Part shown: positions 63,501-64,000 of the stretch, piece after piece | How positions within the stretch are numbered: the first letter of the stretch is position 1 | Layout: each line of letters begins with the position of its first letter | NCBI RefSeq assembly: GCF_037392515.1 | Contig: NC_090282.1 | Span: 56,134,843-56,198,842, forward strand | Source of the DNA: Haliotis asinina | Taxonomy: Eukaryota; Mollusca; Gastropoda; Lepetellida; Haliotidae | Reading direction: 5' to 3' | DNA: 64,000 nt | Position numbers and translations under genes: made by a program | Notes under the pieces: generated by a model | Database searches by the model: none | What the model was told of the DNA's origin: nothing | What the model saw: the letters and a program-made list of their open reading frames with translations, nothing else

Positions 63501-64000
63501 TTCGACAAACGGAAAGGTGGCTCTTGCTTTGCATCAACAGCTGGCCTTAAGTAAGCGGGGATTAAGGAGAAAATAAGTTATGCCGGTCCGTGTATGGTAA
63601 CTGTGATATTTTATATGCTGCATTAACTTAACAGACGGTCACCATACAGTTTTTAAGTGGGATTCAAGCATTTTTAGCAAAATTATACTGGACGTATTGA
63701 TTTCAGTAATGCATGCACACAACCTCACATACCTTTTTAAAAAATATTTCAGCTATAAAATATCGTTCACTAACATGAATGAGAGATCTATGGATGGTGA
63801 TATACGATACAACGCACAACGTATATGCAAGATTAATTCTCTTTCAATTAGTGTAAACAGGACAAACTTAACCAATGGTTAAGATGGTCTGAAGAAACAC
63901 TGATACTGATCTCTACACTATACAATGATTATGGTCTCAGTATACACCGGTTGTCGTCTGTATATCATAAAATGGTGATGGTCTTTGCATTAGTCATTGG
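60521..64000. other. No gene or known repeat recognised
   Basis: AT-rich sequence with short open frames only (the longest is 139 codons at 63157-63576, without recognisable domain or good splice context). A tiny 'ttttgatcacc' triplicate lies at about 62485-62520. Confidence 0.5.

Noticed and set aside
63157-63576. A 139-codon plus-strand frame
   Set aside because: Low-complexity Ser/Leu/Tyr composition, no recognisable family and no neighbouring exons.

Overview
The window is animal nuclear DNA: AT-rich, intron-rich, with microsatellites, minisatellites and many tRNA-derived SINE-like repeats. One interspersed repeat (about 250 bp, a 'gtgagtgagttt' start, an 'aatattccagctatatgg' core, an inner part on clonal-looking copies and a 'cttcacgggt' tail) occurs 15 or more times in both orientations. 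From memory I associate it with abalone (Haliotis), so a gastropod mollusc is my inference; no search was possible.

The main content is a head-to-tail cluster of three paralogous multi-exon genes, all on the minus strand and here called A (3611-12398), B (15973-29407) and C (35127-51808). I assembled them by hand from splice signals, and every exon junction keeps frame (A 15 exons/805 aa, B 26 exons/1319 aa, C 18 exons/990 aa). The shared order is: variable N-terminus, von Willebrand A (vWA) domain with a MIDAS-like motif, a helical linker in three phase-0 exons, two MIB/HERC2 domains, and a C-terminal WWE domain. B and C also share an unidentified N-terminal domain that A lacks; A instead has a coiled coil and a polyglutamine tract. 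No RING or other catalytic domain is visible. MIB/HERC2 and WWE modules are known mainly from ubiquitin ligases and ADP-ribose-binding proteins, so a ubiquitin/ADP-ribose adaptor role is plausible but is inference.

The most unusual feature is how tandem arrays sit on these genes. A 4.7-kb, about 52-copy, 90-bp array fills the intron of gene C between its two MIB exons. Its unit is a copy of the 3' end of the upstream exon plus its 5' splice site, and it also holds a plausible 3' splice site, so each unit could be a 42-nt, phase 1-1 mini-exon. Gene A has a separate 49-bp array that also spans the exon/5' splice-site boundary of its WWE exon. Gene C carries a third, 46-bp array (36.2-38.4 kb), and gene B a coding decapeptide repeat.

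Outside the cluster, 1-3.6 kb, 12.4-16 kb, 29.4-33.8 kb and 51.8-57.2 kb are mostly repeats, including a 5S-rRNA-like SINE at about 1.35 kb. At 57.2-58.5 kb lies a broken fragment of a tyrosine-recombinase (DIRS-like) retroelement. A Mutator-like DNA transposon with FLYWCH and MULE transposase domains (58.5-60.5 kb) abuts it, apparently a nested insertion. I see no supported gene in 60.5-64 kb.
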